A stretch of DNA of 64,000 nt from Leptospira kobayashii. Lineage in GTDB: Bacteria; Spirochaetota; Leptospiria; Leptospirales; Leptospiraceae. The stretch is taken from NCBI RefSeq assembly GCF_003114835.2, contig NZ_AP025028.1:1454001-1518000 (forward strand), in the 5' to 3' direction. The stretch's first letter is position 1. Each line of letters opens with the position of its first letter. The notes beneath the pieces were generated by a model, which did no database searches, had not been told where the DNA came from, and saw nothing but the letters and a program-made list of their open reading frames with translations. Position numbers and translations under genes: made by a program. Below are positions 25,673 to 33,824 of this stretch, piece by piece.

Positions 25673-27226
25673 ATGTTGAAAATACGATCCTTTTTCCTTT
25701 GCCTTTTTCTTATCGCAACCGGGACTAGTGCCCAGGAAAACTTCTTTCCCAGTTCTGAAAAGCAATTCCTTGAAAAAATCAGAAAGATCAAATTGGAAAA
25801 TGGTCTTACAGCCATTCTCATGAAAAGAGGGACTTCTCCCACTTTGGCCCTTTATATTAAATTCAAAGTGGGCGCAGTGGATGAAACTCCCGAACAGGCA
25901 GGGATCGCCCACCTCTTGGAACATATGCTCTTCAAGGGAACAAAAAATGTAGGAACCAGTAATTTTTCCGAAGAGGAAAAATACCAGATCCAGATAGAAG
26001 TTTGGGGAACCAAACTGGACAACCTGGGCCTTTTGAAAAGGGATTATCTGGAAAGGGGAGAAGAAGTTCCCAAAGAGCTGGATGATCAGATAACCGTTCT
26101 TAGTCGAAGACTGAAGAATCTGATCGAACTTCAGGATTCTTTTATCATTAAAAACGAAGATTCTTATATTTACGAACAAAACGGGGAAGTCGGGTTCAAT
26201 GCTTATACTTCCCAGGACGTAACCAATTATCAAATTCAATTGCCTTCCAATCGTCTGGAAATTTGGGCGAAATTGGAATCGGATAGATTGAAAAATCCTA
26301 TCTTGAGGGAATATTACACCGAAAGGGATGTTGTCATCGAAGAAAGAAGGATGCGAACGGAAGATAGCGGAGCGGGAGTTCTCAGGGAAAGATTTTTTTC
26401 CGTGGCATTTGAAAGCCATCCTTACAGAAAACCTGTGATCGGTTATGCGACCGGACTTCCTTTCCTGAAAATAGACGATACGAAAAAGTTTTTTTTGGAA
26501 AACTATACTCCCAATAGAATGGTGATTGCCGTCGTAGGAGACCAGGACTTTGATTCTACGGAAAAGATTATCAGAAAATATTTTTCCGATTTGAAAAAGG
26601 GAAAAGAAAGATCTCCTTACAAGATATCCGAAAAACAATACTTAGGTGAGAAAAGATTTTCCGTTCTTCATCCTTCCAGTCCTCAAATCATGATGGGTTG
26701 GCTGAAACCTCCTTATCCTCATAAGGACAATGCTGCTTTCGACGTTTTGTCGAATCTGCTTACGACAGGAGCCGGTTCCCGATTGAATCAAAGACTTGTG
26801 TTAAAAGATAAGTCGGCAGTTTCCGTAGGTTCTGCAAACGGATATCCGGGAGAAAGATATTCCAATTTTTTCACTCTATTTATCAAACCTCAGTCAGAGT
26901 TTTCCCAAAAAACAATGGAAGATACGATCAGAGAAGAATTGGATCTGATCGAAAAGGAAGGAGTATCGGACCAGGAATTGGAAAAAATCAAGAATCAAAT
27001 GGTTTCCGAATTTCTGAAATCCATGGATGATAATGCGAATATCGCCGATTCCCTCAGTTACTACGAACTGTTATACGGAAACTGGAACCAATTGTTCCGT
27101 CAATACAATGCGATCCTCGCGGTTAAATCCGAAGACATAAAATATATAGTAAAAACCTATTTGTCCAAAAACCGTGTTACCATCGGTGTTTTGGAAGACG
27201 TTAGAAAAAACGGAAATCAAAAATGA
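25673..27226 (+). CDS. M16 zinc peptidase, catalytic subunit
   Basis: The 517-residue protein has a signal-like N-terminus (IRSFFLCLFLIATGTSAQE), suggesting a periplasmic place. The inverted zinc motif HLLEH (residues 80-84: AHLLEHMLFKGT) is intact, with the distal Glu likely in WAKLESDRL and the EERRMR segment after it. A roughly 70-residue charged helical insertion separates them. It should form a clamshell with the downstream M16 protein, with which it overlaps by four bases (ATGA). Substrates are probably small peptides or misfolded secreted proteins. Confidence 0.9.
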   Translation: MLKIRSFFLCLFLIATGTSAQENFFPSSEKQFLEKIRKIKLENGLTAILMKRGTSPTLALYIKFKVGAVDETPEQAGIAHLLEHMLFKGTKNVGTSNFSEEEKYQIQIEVWGTKLDNLGLLKRDYLERGEEVPKELDDQITVLSRRLKNLIELQDSFIIKNEDSYIYEQNGEVGFNAYTSQDVTNYQIQLPSNRLEIWAKLESDRLKNPILREYYTERDVVIEERRMRTEDSGAGVLRERFFSVAFESHPYRKPVIGYATGLPFLKIDDTKKFFLENYTPNRMVIAVVGDQDFDSTEKIIRKYFSDLKKGKERSPYKISEKQYLGEKRFSVLHPSSPQIMMGWLKPPYPHKDNAAFDVLSNLLTTGAGSRLNQRLVLKDKSAVSVGSANGYPGERYSNFFTLFIKPQSEFSQKTMEDTIREELDLIEKEGVSDQELEKIKNQMVSEFLKSMDDNANIADSLSYYELLYGNWNQLFRQYNAILAVKSEDIKYIVKTYLSKNRVTIGVLEDVRKNGNQK

Positions 27227-28641
27227 AAAATAAAATCTTAATCATAGTTCTACTTTTAGCGCCCGGTTTGTTTGCAAGAGAGATGGGAGATTTTGTAAAA
27301 GATATAAAAATCACTCCTCTCCATTTTTCGATCCCTGATTTTGTTTCCGAAAAACTAAGTGATGGAACCGAAATTTTGGCGCTTCCTAATTCGGAATTTC
27401 CAATCATCTATTCCGAGTTACATATCTATCATGGTAAAAAGGATCTGGGAGAAAGACCTGTGGAAATCATCCGGCTTTTGGAAGATAGCTGGGAATTTTC
27501 AGGTACGAAGTCATATCCTAAAGACACTCTACTGCAGGAGTTCGAAAATTTAGGAGCTAGTTTTTCCCTTTCGATCGGTTATCATAAAACAGTGATCGGT
27601 TTTAGTTATTTGAAAAAGGACGAAGCAAGGGTATTTGAGCTATTTCAATCTTTTTGGAAAGAATCCGCATTGAATGATGAAGTGATTTCCACCATGAGAG
27701 GAAGGATTTTAGAAGAGATTAAGAGAAGAAATGATAATCCTTCCGCTGTGGGAGGAAGAAAATCCCAGGAACTGCTTTTTTCGGGTACTCTCCAGGGAAA
27801 AACCTCCACCATACAAGGGTTAGAAGGAATTAAGAAAGAGGATCTGATTGAATTTCAAAAGGAAATTCTATCTGAAAAGAAAAGAGTTCTGATTTTATCC
27901 GGAGATGTAAATGTATCTTCCTGGAAAAAAAATCTATCCGCTTTAGCGGTATATGAAGCCCCTCCAAAAGTTTCCTCGGAAGAGATAACCACTGAAAATT
28001 TGAAACAATCTTTGGCGGGAGCTAAAAGTAAAAACATTCTGGTGGATAAGGATGTTTCCCAATCGTTTGTAATTATGATGGGAGTTCTTCCCAAACACAA
28101 TGACCCTGATTTTTATTCCATCCAGGTATTGAATTATATCATTGGCGGAGGAGGGTTCAATTCGTACTTTATGAGAGAGATCAGGAACAATCGTGGGCTT
28201 GCCTATTCTGCCGGAAGTTCCGCTGATTTTCAAGATCAGTACGGAGTGATCAATTTTTTCGCGATGACAAAAACAGAATCGGTACCGGAAGTCGTGAGCC
28301 TGATGAAAGAGTTGATCGATTCCAAATTTATAAATACGATCAAGGAAGAGGAACTTACACGCGCGAAAGTAGCGATTACAAATCAGTTTGTTTTTCTATT
28401 CGATGATTCCAAAAAAGTTTTAAATAACGATTTGAGATTCAAAGAACATCATATGCCCAAGGAATACCTTGTGAACTTCAGGGAAAATATAGAAAAGGTA
28501 AGTCTTTCCGATATCCAAAGAGTTGGCAAATTGTATTTTAATCCGGAAAAACTGGCTACCGTGGTTGTCGGACCCAAATCTCTCAAACAGAACTTAGGTG
28601 AAAAGTTTCAGGTTATCTCTCCAGAAGACAGAATACCTTAA
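27223..28641 (+). CDS. M16 peptidase homologue, non-catalytic partner
   Basis: This 472-residue protein shares the M16 fold but the zinc motif reads RLLED where HLLEH is expected, so it cannot bind the metal. The C-terminal substrate-clamp motif is kept (NNRGLAYSAGSSADF, giving the R/Y pair typical of the partner subunit). It begins with a signal peptide (MKNKILIIVLLLAPGLFA). Paired active and inactive M16 subunits occur in mitochondrial processing peptidase and many bacteria. It overlaps both neighbours: ATGA with the catalytic subunit and TAATG with the next gene. Confidence 0.88.
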   Translation: MKNKILIIVLLLAPGLFAREMGDFVKDIKITPLHFSIPDFVSEKLSDGTEILALPNSEFPIIYSELHIYHGKKDLGERPVEIIRLLEDSWEFSGTKSYPKDTLLQEFENLGASFSLSIGYHKTVIGFSYLKKDEARVFELFQSFWKESALNDEVISTMRGRILEEIKRRNDNPSAVGGRKSQELLFSGTLQGKTSTIQGLEGIKKEDLIEFQKEILSEKKRVLILSGDVNVSSWKKNLSALAVYEAPPKVSSEEITTENLKQSLAGAKSKNILVDKDVSQSFVIMMGVLPKHNDPDFYSIQVLNYIIGGGGFNSYFMREIRNNRGLAYSAGSSADFQDQYGVINFFAMTKTESVPEVVSLMKELIDSKFINTIKEEELTRAKVAITNQFVFLFDDSKKVLNNDLRFKEHHMPKEYLVNFRENIEKVSLSDIQRVGKLYFNPEKLATVVVGPKSLKQNLGEKFQVISPEDRIP

Positions 28642-29486
28642 TGGCAGTATCTTATTTCGAACATAAGGGTTGGAAATTTGACGGGGTTTCCGAAGGTGGA
28701 ATCAGGACTTCCATTGCGTTTCCCGCACTTGATTTGATGTTCGATTTCGGTGCAGTCAATCCGGACAAAGTTCATATCAGTCAGATTCTTTTGACTCACG
28801 CTCACCTGGATCACTCCGCGGGCATTCCCTATTATGTTTCCCAAAGAAGTCTTCGGGGTTTGTCCCAGCCGAAAATTTACGTTCCGGTAGAATTGGAAGA
28901 AAATATGAGAAAGGTTTTGAAACTTTATTCAGAAATGGAAGACTTCGATTACGGATACCACTTGGAGGGCGTTCCGCATAACAAAAGAGTGGATTTGAAA
29001 CCGGGATTTTTTTTTAAAGCATTGCCTTCTTTTCATAGAGTACCTTCACAAGGTTATACGGTCTTCGAATCCAGACGCAAGTTGAAAAAAGAATTCATAG
29101 GACTCGGTCAAAATGAAATCCGCACCCTTCGTGAAATAGGTCAGGATCCTACGGAAGAAATCCAATCTCCAATCGTTTCTTTTTCGGGAGATACTAAAAT
29201 AGAATATCTGCTTGAAAACGAAGAAGTTCGTAAAAGCAGTATTTTGTTTTTGGAATGTACTTATTATTGCGAGAAGAGAGGGGTGGAAAGAGCGAGAGAA
29301 TGGGGACACACTCATTTGGACGAGATCGTCGCTTACGCGGATTCGTTTCAAAATGAAGCGATCGTTTTGATCCATCCTTCCAAAAGATATAGTTACAGGG
29401 AATTAAACGAATGGTTTCGTAAAAAAATTCCGGATAGTCTGCGAGACCGCACTCATCTTTTCATTCCTACAAAAGCTTTCGTATGA
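28641..29486 (+). CDS. RNase Z-like metallo-beta-lactamase-fold protein
   Basis: The 281-residue protein has the ELAC/RNase Z motif ILLTHAHLDHSAGIPYYV near residue 51. It then has VSFSGDT (metal Asp), LFLECTYYCEKRGVERAREWGHTHLDE (the GHTH histidine pair) and IHPSKRYS. Family members trim tRNA 3' ends, but similar proteins act on other nucleic acids or small molecules, so a tRNA role is only likely. The substrate-binding exosite arm is not obvious. It lies in a tight operon after the M16 pair. Confidence 0.75.
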   Translation: MAVSYFEHKGWKFDGVSEGGIRTSIAFPALDLMFDFGAVNPDKVHISQILLTHAHLDHSAGIPYYVSQRSLRGLSQPKIYVPVELEENMRKVLKLYSEMEDFDYGYHLEGVPHNKRVDLKPGFFFKALPSFHRVPSQGYTVFESRRKLKKEFIGLGQNEIRTLREIGQDPTEEIQSPIVSFSGDTKIEYLLENEEVRKSSILFLECTYYCEKRGVERAREWGHTHLDEIVAYADSFQNEAIVLIHPSKRYSYRELNEWFRKKIPDSLRDRTHLFIPTKAFV

Positions 29487-30136
29487 AATCAAGACCGAGT
29501 ATTTTCCGGGATCACTTAGAGGATCATATAGAAGAAAACTATGTTTTGCGGCCTCACTCTCTGTTTGACGAGATGGAAGAGTATGCAAAAGAAAATTCAA
29601 TTCCGATCGTATCTGCCGCGACTGGAAAAGTATTATCCCATCTCGTAGGCCTTCTCAAACCGAAATCCGTTTGGGAGTTGGGAACCGGGATCGGTTATTC
29701 GACTTTATGGATGGCTTACGGTTCGCCCGAATCCGAAATCACTACCATAGACAGGAACGGGTCCCAAGCCGCTTTACTCGACGGATATAAGGAAAAATGG
29801 AGTGATCTTCGAAAAACAGAAATTAAACGAATCACTTCCTGGTGTATGGATTATATGTATGAAAACATAGATTTATGGTCGGATGCGGATTTGTTTTTCA
29901 TCGATTGTGATAAGGTGACTTATCCTCAAATTTGGGAACTGCTTTCCGCAAAAGCGAAGCCGGGAGCAAAAATCATTTATGATAATGTGCTTTGGCACGG
30001 AAGGATTTTGGACCCAAAATTGCAAAAGCCATCTGATGTTGCGATCAAGAGTTTTTGGGAAAAGGTGAAAGATTCCAAATATCCGTTCACTCTTTATCCT
30101 GTGGGAGACGGCTTACTCTTTATTGAAAAGCCATAA
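29483..30136 (+). CDS. SAM-dependent O-methyltransferase (TrmR/caffeoyl-CoA type)
   Basis: The 217-residue class I methyltransferase has the SAM loop VWELGTGIGYSTLWMA near residues 72-87, the ribose-binding Asp in ITTIDRN, and ADLFFIDCDKVTYP plus IIYDNVLWHGRI with the metal-binding acidic residues of the caffeoyl-CoA O-methyltransferase family. Bacterial members include TrmR, which methylates hydroxyuridine 34 in tRNA; placement next to an RNase Z-like gene fits but does not prove that. It overlaps the upstream gene by four bases. Confidence 0.8.
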   Translation: MKSRPSIFRDHLEDHIEENYVLRPHSLFDEMEEYAKENSIPIVSAATGKVLSHLVGLLKPKSVWELGTGIGYSTLWMAYGSPESEITTIDRNGSQAALLDGYKEKWSDLRKTEIKRITSWCMDYMYENIDLWSDADLFFIDCDKVTYPQIWELLSAKAKPGAKIIYDNVLWHGRILDPKLQKPSDVAIKSFWEKVKDSKYPFTLYPVGDGLLFIEKP

Positions 30137-30180
30137 AAAATGCTTTTCATTGCCGGTTTGAATATTATGCTTTGTTGGAA

Positions 30181-30936
30181 ATGAAACAGTTCTATCTTCT
30201 ATTTATCATTCTATTCACGATCGGCTCTCTTTCCGCCCAAGAATCAGGCGGAGCGGACAAAGGGAAAGAATCCCATGACGAAATTGAAAAATTAGACCAA
30301 GGATCTAATTTGGAAAAAAAACAAGCCAAGGAGATTTCCGAATCTTATCGTGAAAGGATTGTTAACGGATTAAAACTGCTCACGATCATCACTGCCAATT
30401 TCGGAGAAGATGTTCCCGATTCCAAAAATACTTTGGAAAAGATCAGAAAGGATTATCAAGTAGCTCTCCGTTATTATTACAGAAGGACTTATATCTTATC
30501 CGGAAAAGGGATCGTTCAGGTGGACAAGGATCTGAGTGATATACTTTCCAAGTTTGCAAAATCATTCGATGCCAAAACGCAAGCTCTACTGACCGAATGT
30601 GCCGATGCAATCAGCCAACAGGAACAAAGTCAATTGGTGGATGATTCAAAAGAGTCCGGAAAACAATCGAATGTATATGTTGATATTACCAGCAGCCAAC
30701 AAAAATTAAAAATTGCATATTATCAATTAGGTTTGGCTACTGATATGGCGGAAAGCAAACGTTACTATCATTCTATCGTTCATTATCGCAATGCCAAGGA
30801 TTATGGAATCAAAATTTTGACCGATCTGAAAGGAACGGAAGCGGACAAAAAAACGATCCAGGACAAATACGCGAAAGACTTAAGCGATAACCGAAATCTG
30901 ATTTACGGTTCCGGTTCGTCCGCACAACCTAATTAA
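30181..30936 (+). CDS. Secreted helical hypothetical protein, about 251 aa
   Basis: From ATG 30181 the product begins MKQFYLLFIILFTIGSLSAQ, a Sec signal peptide; a TTG at 30172 would add three residues. The mature protein is mainly charged helices (residues 30-230) with repeated Lys/Glu/Gln patterns, including RKDYQVALRYYYRRTYILSGKG and MAESKRYYHSIVHYRNAKDYGIKIL, which look like TPR-type helix pairs. No Cys, so not a lipoprotein. I do not recognise it. It stands after the methyltransferase and before the amidase. Confidence 0.6.
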   Translation: MKQFYLLFIILFTIGSLSAQESGGADKGKESHDEIEKLDQGSNLEKKQAKEISESYRERIVNGLKLLTIITANFGEDVPDSKNTLEKIRKDYQVALRYYYRRTYILSGKGIVQVDKDLSDILSKFAKSFDAKTQALLTECADAISQQEQSQLVDDSKESGKQSNVYVDITSSQQKLKIAYYQLGLATDMAESKRYYHSIVHYRNAKDYGIKILTDLKGTEADKKTIQDKYAKDLSDNRNLIYGSGSSAQPN

Positions 30937-30950
30937 TTAACTAAAGGTGA

Positions 30951-30970
30951 GCCAAGGTAATCACCTTGGC
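30951..30970 (+). other. Hairpin over the ribosome site of the amidase gene
   Basis: GCCAAGGT and ACCTTGGC form a perfect eight-pair stem with an AATC loop between the two genes. No T-run follows, so it is not a normal terminator. The 3' arm runs into GGCGGA (30968-30973), the likely ribosome site for TTG 30982, so the stem could restrict translation or protect the upstream transcript end. Confidence 0.45.
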
Positions 30971-30981
30971 GGATCTCCGAT

Positions 30982-32298
30982 TTGATTCGATTTATTTTTT
31001 TATTTTTCATTTCTTTTTCCCTTTTTTCTTTTCCCACCTATCAGGTAGTCATTGATCCGGGACATGGTGGGATTGCAAAAGACCCTACCAGCGAACACGG
31101 TGACAAGTATGATTCGATCACTATGGGTTATTTGGAAAAATACAAACAAGGAACGGAGTCAGGTAAGGTAACGGAAAGAGAAGTGGTTCTTGCACTTTCC
31201 AAAGAAGTAGAGGCAATACTTCGGCTTACGGAAACGGAAGAAGGTTGGATTAAATTTTCCTCCTACCTCGGTCAATTTTCTAAATCCAAAACATTTCCTA
31301 GAATCATCATCAAATCCGTTTTGACTCGAAAATCCAATTTCGATTCCGACCCTTCTTCTTCCGATCCCAATGCCCCATACAGGCTTTATGATTTTCCCGA
31401 CCCCAAAACAGGCGTTAGAAAGAAAGGAAGAATTTCGTTTATCAACGACCAAAAACCCCATCTTGTACTTTCCCTTCATTTGAATCCTGCGGGTAAGGGG
31501 CAAACGGGGGGAATGGCAGCTGTACTTACTCCCGGTTATTCCACTTTCAATCTCTTAAAAGAAATTTCGGAAGGCAAAAGAAAACCTAAAGAATTTTTGA
31601 ACAAACCCTGGTCCGACTGGATGGTGTTTGCCGGCAATTGGTCCAAATTGGAAAATGCGGTTGCGGATGCCTGGATTTATTTTCATGGATACTGGTCCGA
31701 TCGTTCCGGAAAAAAAACGGAATTGGATAAATTCGAAGGATATCGCCAAAATATGGTTAGTTGGAAGTATGCGGATGAAAAAGGTTGGGAAGCCAAAGCA
31801 AATGCCAATGGAAAAGGTCCTTATTCCAAAACCCATTCCGGTTTCCGTCCCGAAGGAGCTTTTTTTGAAAGGGAAAAAAGTAAAAAGGAAACTTGGAGAA
31901 GAGAAGGGGGTCGAGAAGGTTTCGGTGGGGATAATTATTACGCAGCAAAAGAGCTGATGCGTTTTGTCCAATACGGACTCAGATTGCAATTGAAAGACGA
32001 GAAGGGGTATCCGGAGGTCGGCCCGATTCAAAATCCTTATATTTCGACTTATAGCCTGCCTACATATACAAATGCGATTTGCGCGTTTATCGAGATCGGT
32101 TACATCAATCGAAAAAGAGATATAAAGTATCTGACTGAAAATAAAAAAGAAACCGCAATCTCTCTTGCAGTCGGCATTTACTCCTTGTTTAGCGGTATCG
32201 AAGTTCGGAAATTTAAGAATATGCCGATTTTTCCGAAAGGTAAAAAAGTAAACTGGGATAGATACGGAGATTATTTTGAAGAGGTGGCAGCACCTTGA
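30982..32298 (+). CDS. N-acetylmuramoyl-L-alanine amidase (Amidase_3 type) with large insert
   Basis: The enzyme cleaves the bond between muramic acid and the peptide in peptidoglycan. A signal peptide (MIRFIFLFFISFSLFSFPTY) is followed by VVIDPGHGG (zinc His28), EREVVLAL (zinc Glu65), VLSLHLNP (zinc His166) and FIEIGYINRKRD (catalytic Glu371). The first two and last parts match AmiA/B/C-type enzymes. Some 190 extra residues, rich in Trp, Lys and Gly, lie between the third ligand and the catalytic Glu, about double the usual domain length. Start is TTG 30982. Overlaps the next gene by four bases. Confidence 0.85.
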   Translation: MIRFIFLFFISFSLFSFPTYQVVIDPGHGGIAKDPTSEHGDKYDSITMGYLEKYKQGTESGKVTEREVVLALSKEVEAILRLTETEEGWIKFSSYLGQFSKSKTFPRIIIKSVLTRKSNFDSDPSSSDPNAPYRLYDFPDPKTGVRKKGRISFINDQKPHLVLSLHLNPAGKGQTGGMAAVLTPGYSTFNLLKEISEGKRKPKEFLNKPWSDWMVFAGNWSKLENAVADAWIYFHGYWSDRSGKKTELDKFEGYRQNMVSWKYADEKGWEAKANANGKGPYSKTHSGFRPEGAFFEREKSKKETWRREGGREGFGGDNYYAAKELMRFVQYGLRLQLKDEKGYPEVGPIQNPYISTYSLPTYTNAICAFIEIGYINRKRDIKYLTENKKETAISLAVGIYSLFSGIEVRKFKNMPIFPKGKKVNWDRYGDYFEEVAAP

Positions 32299-33062
32299 AA
32301 GAGAAAAATATTCTGGACGATCCCGTTTTTCCCGAACTCATCCTCGCTTATCAAAATTCCTTAAGATTCAGATACTCCCGCGAATCTTTGAACAAATATC
32401 CCGAATACAAAAACATAGATAGGGAATTGATCGACGGGTTGGTAAAATTTTTCATACAATTTCTATATCCTGAATATGAAGACAGAAAAAAACTCGATTC
32501 CGCATTTAATTCGTTAGCTGGTTTTATTCATCATCCTGCAAAACTCTGGGGGATTCTGGGGAATCTTGCAGCATCCATTTTCCGGTTCGGAAAACATTTT
32601 CCGCAAGCATTGAAAGCCGGAATCGCCGCATTACACTCGTATATAACCGCTCATAGTTTTGAAGAAGTACTATTGCAGGAAGCAAAGAAGGAATCAAGAC
32701 TTGATTACTTTCTCCATACGGAAGAAGGATTCAAAAAGATCTTAGGTAGGATTTCACAAAAGGATGCGGATAGTTTTCGTAAAGACATCGGAAAATTACT
32801 TTCTCTTTTTGCGGATGAAATACTTGTAAATAAAATCATTCTGATTATGGAAGATGTACTGATTCGAATGGAGAAAAAGTTTAACATCTATACGGAAGAA
32901 GATAGAAAAGGAATCCAGTTGGGGATTTTGATTTTGGAAAGAGGGAAAGATTTATTTGAAAAGCTGAACCGGGAAGAGATGCTTGCGATCGTGCAAGCAA
33001 TTGATGAAATAGAAAAAGATTACTTTATCGAAGCGAAGAGGAGTGCTGAAACGAACCCTTAG
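32295..33062 (+). CDS. Helical hypothetical protein, 255 aa
   Basis: I do not recognise the family. The product has no signal peptide or Cys and is almost wholly alpha-helical by composition, with amphipathic stretches (IDRELIDGLVKFFIQFLYPEY, GILGNLAASIFRFGKHFPQALKAGIAAL, LLSLFADEILVNKIILIMEDVL). A mildly hydrophobic middle could be membrane-associated. It starts with TTG 32295, four bases inside the amidase stop region, so it is probably coupled to it and might assist in cell-wall work. It ends 12 bases before the opposing tRNA-Leu gene. Confidence 0.55.
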   Translation: MKEKNILDDPVFPELILAYQNSLRFRYSRESLNKYPEYKNIDRELIDGLVKFFIQFLYPEYEDRKKLDSAFNSLAGFIHHPAKLWGILGNLAASIFRFGKHFPQALKAGIAALHSYITAHSFEEVLLQEAKKESRLDYFLHTEEGFKKILGRISQKDADSFRKDIGKLLSLFADEILVNKIILIMEDVLIRMEKKFNIYTEEDRKGIQLGILILERGKDLFEKLNREEMLAIVQAIDEIEKDYFIEAKRSAETNP

Positions 33063-33073
33063 AGTTCTGTGGG

Positions 33074-33160
33074 TGGTACCGATGGCCGGAATCGAACCGG
33101 CATGATGTTGCCATCGGTGGATTTTGAATCCACTGCGTCTACCAATTCCACCACATCGGC
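33074..33160 (-). tRNA. tRNA-Leu (CAA)
   Basis: The reverse complement gives a class II tRNA of 87 bases including CCA: acceptor GCCGATG with CATCGGT (a G1-U72 wobble), D-arm GAATTGGTAGACGC, anticodon stem GTGGA/TCCAC with loop TTCAAAA (anticodon CAA, reading UUG), long variable arm, and T-arm GGTTCGATTCC. CCA is encoded at 33074-33076. It lies nine bases after the thioesterase stop on the same strand. Confidence 0.96.
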
Positions 33161-33169
33161 GGTTTAGCT

Positions 33170-33574
33170 TTAATCCTCTGCTTCGATATATTTACCTTTT
33201 CCGCGGGCCACTATTTTGCCGATCTCATTTTCAATTTCAGCACGGTTTTCGATGATTTTTTTGTTTTTCTTAACAAACCATCCTCGAAGGTGAAGTGGCT
33301 CATTTACCTTGGCAGGTTGCAAAAACCGAATGGTCAATTCACCTGTTGTGGTTTCGAAATTCATCGCTTCGTTGATCTTCATCATGATCTCATCCAATAT
33401 GGTAGAGATGATACCTGGGTGGATCTGATCCGGTAGTCCCTGGTACTTGTCGGGGCAGGTGTAGTCACCGAAGGCAGTTTTAGTGTCTTCGTCGAATGTG
33501 ATTTTGAGCTGCAACCCGTCTGCGTTGTCCGGACTCGAGGCAAAGCTTAGATTTTTTTTGGCAACGGATTTCAT
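33170..33574 (-). CDS. Hot-dog fold thioesterase (PaaI/4HBT family)
   Basis: From ATG 33574 ([11 protein letters not shown]...) the 134-residue product matches the PaaI-type hot-dog fold. It has the active-site segment [16 protein letters not shown], where the family has H-GG-x4-LLDE, followed by [20 protein letters not shown] and an [22 protein letters not shown] last strand. Such enzymes hydrolyse acyl-CoA or related thioesters. An upstream in-frame start at 33685 would add 37 residues with no family similarity and is not used. It reads towards tRNA-Leu. Confidence 0.82.
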   Translation of the reverse strand: MKSVAKKNLSFASSPDNADGLQLKITFDEDTKTAFGDYTCPDKYQGLPDQIHPGIISTILDEIMMKINEAMNFETTTGELTIRFLQPAKVNEPLHLRGWFVKKNKKIIENRAEIENEIGKIVARGKGKYIEAED

Positions 33575-33652
33575 GCCACCATAACACGCAAGAAAAACTC
33601 TGGTGTCAAGCATAAAACGTGCCAAATCAAGCCTAGGCCGATTCTGTGGGTT

Positions 33653-33682
33653 TTTAGGCGGAAATCGTGCTTTTCGCCTAAA
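33653..33682. other. Twelve-pair palindrome in thioesterase upstream region
   Basis: TTTAGGCG (33653-33660) with GAAA and TTTT then CGCCTAAA (33675-33682) form a 12-pair stem with one G-T pair and a six-base loop (TCGTGC). No T-run follows closely on either strand. It may be an operator or mRNA leader hairpin for the minus-strand thioesterase. Confidence 0.35.
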
Positions 33683-33824
33683 CACATACTCCTTTTTGGC
33701 ACTTGCATCTTACTTAAATTCGTCTACAGGTTAGAGAAGTTTTCCGTTTTATCTGAAGCCTGAGTAAGCTTTACTCAATAATGGGTTCCGAAACCTCGAA
33801 AATAACTAATAAGGCCTTATTCAA

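Noticed and set aside
25649..26638. Long minus-strand frame (329 codons) opposite the M16 peptidase
   Set aside because: Phe/Ile-rich shadow of a well-supported M16 gene; no start site, no family features.
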